From Myxococcales bacterium 68-20 (GTDB taxonomy: Bacteria > Myxococcota_A > Polyangia > Polyangiales > Polyangiaceae), in the NCBI GenBank assembly GCA_001899635.1, contig MKVQ01000023.1:309274-373273 (forward strand): a stretch of DNA of 64,000 bases. Reading direction: 5' to 3'. Each line of letters starts with the position of its first letter. The first letter of the stretch is position 1. The notes under the pieces were generated by a model, which was given only the letters and a program-made list of their open reading frames with translations, did not search any database and was not told the DNA's origin. The translations under genes were made by a program, and so were the position numbers. This document shows positions 62,175 to 64,000 of this stretch, in pieces.

Positions 62175-63299
62175 ATGCCGACCGTCCTCGTCGCCCTCCA
62201 TCTCGAGTTCAAGAAGCGCAGATGGCGTACTGGAGGGCGCATCGGCGTTTCGGGGCCGGGTGACACTCTCCGTCTCGTGCACGCCCTTCGCCGCCTTCGC
62301 CAGCGGGAGGCTTGGCCAAGGGTCGTAGTGGTCACTACAGACATCCACAGGCTCGCCGGGCTGTTCTCGGGGACACCTCCTCTGTTGCAAGGCGAATCCG
62401 GGGCCCGTGTCGCGACGGATGGCGCGTTTGAGCTCGTGGAGATGCCTCCTGGCGCGCACTACGCCGACGAAACCGGAAGAATCAACGACTCACTCCTTGA
62501 AGCAGCGCTTGAGAAGGTGAATCTCCCCTGGCGCGATGCCTCGCCGCGCCTCGCTCACGCCTTCATCGGAGCCGGCTCAAACGGCTCACTAACCGTTCAG
62601 GGAAGGACGTTTGTGCGCATGCGCATCGACTGGAGCGATGTGATGAACGGCGACGTCTTCGGGGCGGCGCACGTTGACTTGGACAAGAGGGTGGTGGCCG
62701 TTCCTGTCCGAAAGGGCGTCGCATCGTTCTCGGACATGGATTCGCCGAGCTGGCTCGTCGAGGCGGTCAGGAATGTGGCCCGGCGACATGGCCTGAGCAT
62801 TCTCTGGTACGGCCTGAAGCATGACCGCGACTTCCATGAGATCGGCGCCGACGAGAGTGCTCTCGCCTACGGCGACCTATCGTACGCAGCGCAGCTCGCG
62901 GAGCTGAGGACCCGAGCTGGATGCGCAGTCGGGTTCAACTCGGGTGGCCTCGACCTCGCCGGTGCTGCTGGTCTTCCTTTGCTCCGTGTGGCGGAATACC
63001 AGGCGGGCGGGTTTCTTCTTGAGCCAATTCTCAAGAAGGAGAAGCGGCGACAGTGGGGCCGTTCCTACAACGCGTTCCTCGCCTCCTGCACGCACGTCGG
63101 ACTGGGCCCTGCCAAGGCACGCTCCGAGGCCTTCCCCAGGGATGTGTTTGACGCATCCCTGGATGCCTTCCTGAAACTCTTTCTGGGAGGTCATCTGCAT
63201 CTGCGCCGTCACGTCGTACTCCCGTTTGGTGTGCCTCTTCGCGAGGCGAACGCCAATGAGTTGCTCGCGATTCACGCGACCCGCGGCGTTATGAAGTGA
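62175..63299 (+). CDS. Unassigned enzyme-like protein (glycosyltransferase GT-B-like ending)
   Basis: Starting at MPTVLVALHLEF, right after a TACACT box (probably leaderless), the 374-residue soluble protein shows an N-terminal GGRIGVSGPGDTLRLVHALR with WPRVVVVTTDIHRL, a middle with HVDLDKRVVAVPVRKG, and SYAAQLAELRTRAGCAVGFN followed by SGGLDLAGAAGLPLLRVAEY. This last segment resembles the nucleotide-sugar-binding part of GT-B glycosyltransferases, in which a residue-poor Gly-rich turn binds a diphosphate. The match is not strong enough to name a family. Position next to the HEPN-RusA block and lower GC content suggest it may belong to the same acquired module. Confidence 0.55.
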   Translation: MPTVLVALHLEFKKRRWRTGGRIGVSGPGDTLRLVHALRRLRQREAWPRVVVVTTDIHRLAGLFSGTPPLLQGESGARVATDGAFELVEMPPGAHYADETGRINDSLLEAALEKVNLPWRDASPRLAHAFIGAGSNGSLTVQGRTFVRMRIDWSDVMNGDVFGAAHVDLDKRVVAVPVRKGVASFSDMDSPSWLVEAVRNVARRHGLSILWYGLKHDRDFHEIGADESALAYGDLSYAAQLAELRTRAGCAVGFNSGGLDLAGAAGLPLLRVAEYQAGGFLLEPILKKEKRRQWGRSYNAFLASCTHVGLGPAKARSEAFPRDVFDASLDAFLKLFLGGHLHLRRHVVLPFGVPLREANANELLAIHATRGVMK

Positions 63300-63736
63300 G
63301 TGCTTCAGGGCCGCCCGTCGCCAAACGTCACCCCCGAATCGGTTCCCATCACCCGTCGGCCCACTCGCCCGTTGTGGATGAACGTCGGCTACGGCTCGGC
63401 GCGGGCGTTCTGCCACGCCTTCGCCGCTCGCCGCGGCGGGGCTGCCGTCGCTCATCGCCGGGCGGCCTGCGGGGTGCGCTCTGATCGCGCGAGTAGAGAG
63501 CAGGCGCGGACCGAACGAGCGCGTTGCTGGTTGCGGATCTCGCGCGCACCTGAACGCCAGGATCGCCGGCATGTGAACACGGCCGCTTCGCCTGTGCGCA
63601 TTCAACCCCAACATCTTCGTGGGCGTCGAGTGGTGGGTTCCAGGTGACGTCGTCACGTATGGGTGGACCGTCCTGGCCGTCGATCCACTCATCGTCCTCA
63701 CCGACGACGGCCAGGTGCTGAAGTGCCAGTTCTCGG
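63300..63736. other. Intergenic; short relic
   Basis: No intact gene. A rightward stretch from about 63601 encodes NIFVGVEWWVPGDVVTYGWT and VLAVDPLIVLTDDGQVLKCQ, then ends at about 63776; it looks like protein but has no start and overlaps the next gene's end, so it is probably a relic. Confidence 0.35.
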
Positions 63737-64000
63737 TCAGGTCCGCTCCGCCCGACGCATCCTCAGCGCCAGGTTGAAGTCCAACCTCTTCATGCCGTTC
63801 ATCCCGTGCTGCTCGACGAGTTCGTCGACACGAGCATCGTCATCCGCCACCCAGTCGAGCGAGAAGTAGGGCGTCGCGTAGAACGTCTGCGGCTCCCGGT
63901 ACGACATCTGTGATCGGCCACTCCGATCCGGAAGATCTGCGGCCAGGAGTTCGGCAGCAGGAAACTTCGTGAGCCGAGGGCAGGCGGCTACGACGTAGAG
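63737..64000 (-). CDS. Partial CDS, C-terminal 87 residues, unknown function
   Basis: The leftward frame is open from the right edge to a TGA at 63737-63739. It encodes TKFPAAELLAADLPDRSGRS then QMSYREPQTFYATPYFSLDW and DARVDELVEQHGMNGMKRLD, ending RRAERT. Codon use is natural and no competing frame exists, so it is likely the 3' end of a real gene. I do not recognise the family. Confidence 0.5.
   Translation of the reverse strand, partial: LYVVAACPRLTKFPAAELLAADLPDRSGRSQMSYREPQTFYATPYFSLDWVADDDARVDELVEQHGMNGMKRLDFNLALRMRRAERT

Overview
This window looks like a chromosomal segment of a high-GC delta-proteobacterial predator-type genome, most likely Myxococcota (Polyangia-like). The evidence is circumstantial but consistent: very GC-rich codon use throughout; many Sec/SpII lipoproteins with Asp/Ala/Gly-rich linkers followed by cysteine-rich repeats (1, 19.4, 20.5, 31.8 kb); a DUF4215-type CDDGN repeat; an AgmX/PglI C-terminal-domain protein; RCC1-propeller and von Willebrand lipoproteins; a CARDB-type repeat relic; and a TPR-fused sigma-54 enhancer-binding protein. 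No rRNA is present, and the only tRNA is an initiator tRNA-fMet with its own terminator. No genes form an intact mobile element.

Layout. 0-8 kb: a partial lipoprotein, a DUF4169/SnoaL-like gene pair, an SMI1/KNR4-TPR protein, a helical hypothetical, a PheA/TfdB-class FAD monooxygenase and a convergent outer-membrane protein with a C-terminal barrel. 7.9-8.6 kb: a frameshifted CARDB fragment and tRNA-fMet. 8.8-20 kb: TMEM14, a Sel1 lipoprotein divergent from a HEMAH lipoprotein, an AgmX/PglI protein, a four-helix membrane protein, an NAD-epimerase, a Gly/Trp-repeat lipoprotein, an SGNH hydrolase, and an odd alpha/beta hydrolase-cytochrome c fusion. 20-33 kb: two Cys-rich lipoproteins, then a 1.5-kb-residue metzincin lipoprotein (22.8-27.4 kb) divergent from a sigma-54 activator, with a good -24/-12 promoter facing the protease. 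33-42 kb: ATP-dependent DNA ligase, a Ser/Gly repeat lipoprotein, two nearly identical DinB genes, RDD, ferritin-like, and a divergent NmrA/AraC pair.

42.3-47.7 kb is a four-gene operon in which every junction is a 4-nt ATGA overlap: a zinc phospholipase C-like/outer-membrane protein, a small envelope protein, a neutral-ceramidase lipoprotein, and a second small envelope protein ending in Phe. It reads as a dedicated, envelope-attached phospholipid/sphingolipid degradation unit. 48-59 kb holds an exported protein, two divergent paralogous lipoproteins, a LuxR regulator, two VWA lipoproteins, a seven-bladed RCC1 lipoprotein and, just upstream of the latter, about eleven copies of a palindromic repeat with a 41-42 bp period (four helical turns). 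60.4-63.3 kb is a visibly less GC-rich block with a HEPN-type protein, a coupled RusA resolvase and an unassigned enzyme.

A recurrent theme is short, decayed copies of genes that exist intact elsewhere in the window (TMEM14, RDD, Sel1, VWA/YfbK), plus an IS3 transposase tail and the CARDB relic, lying in intergenic gaps. Several genes also start 6-8 nt after a TAnnnT box, suggesting leaderless transcripts. All assignments come from reading sequence and remembered family motifs; no search or computation was run.
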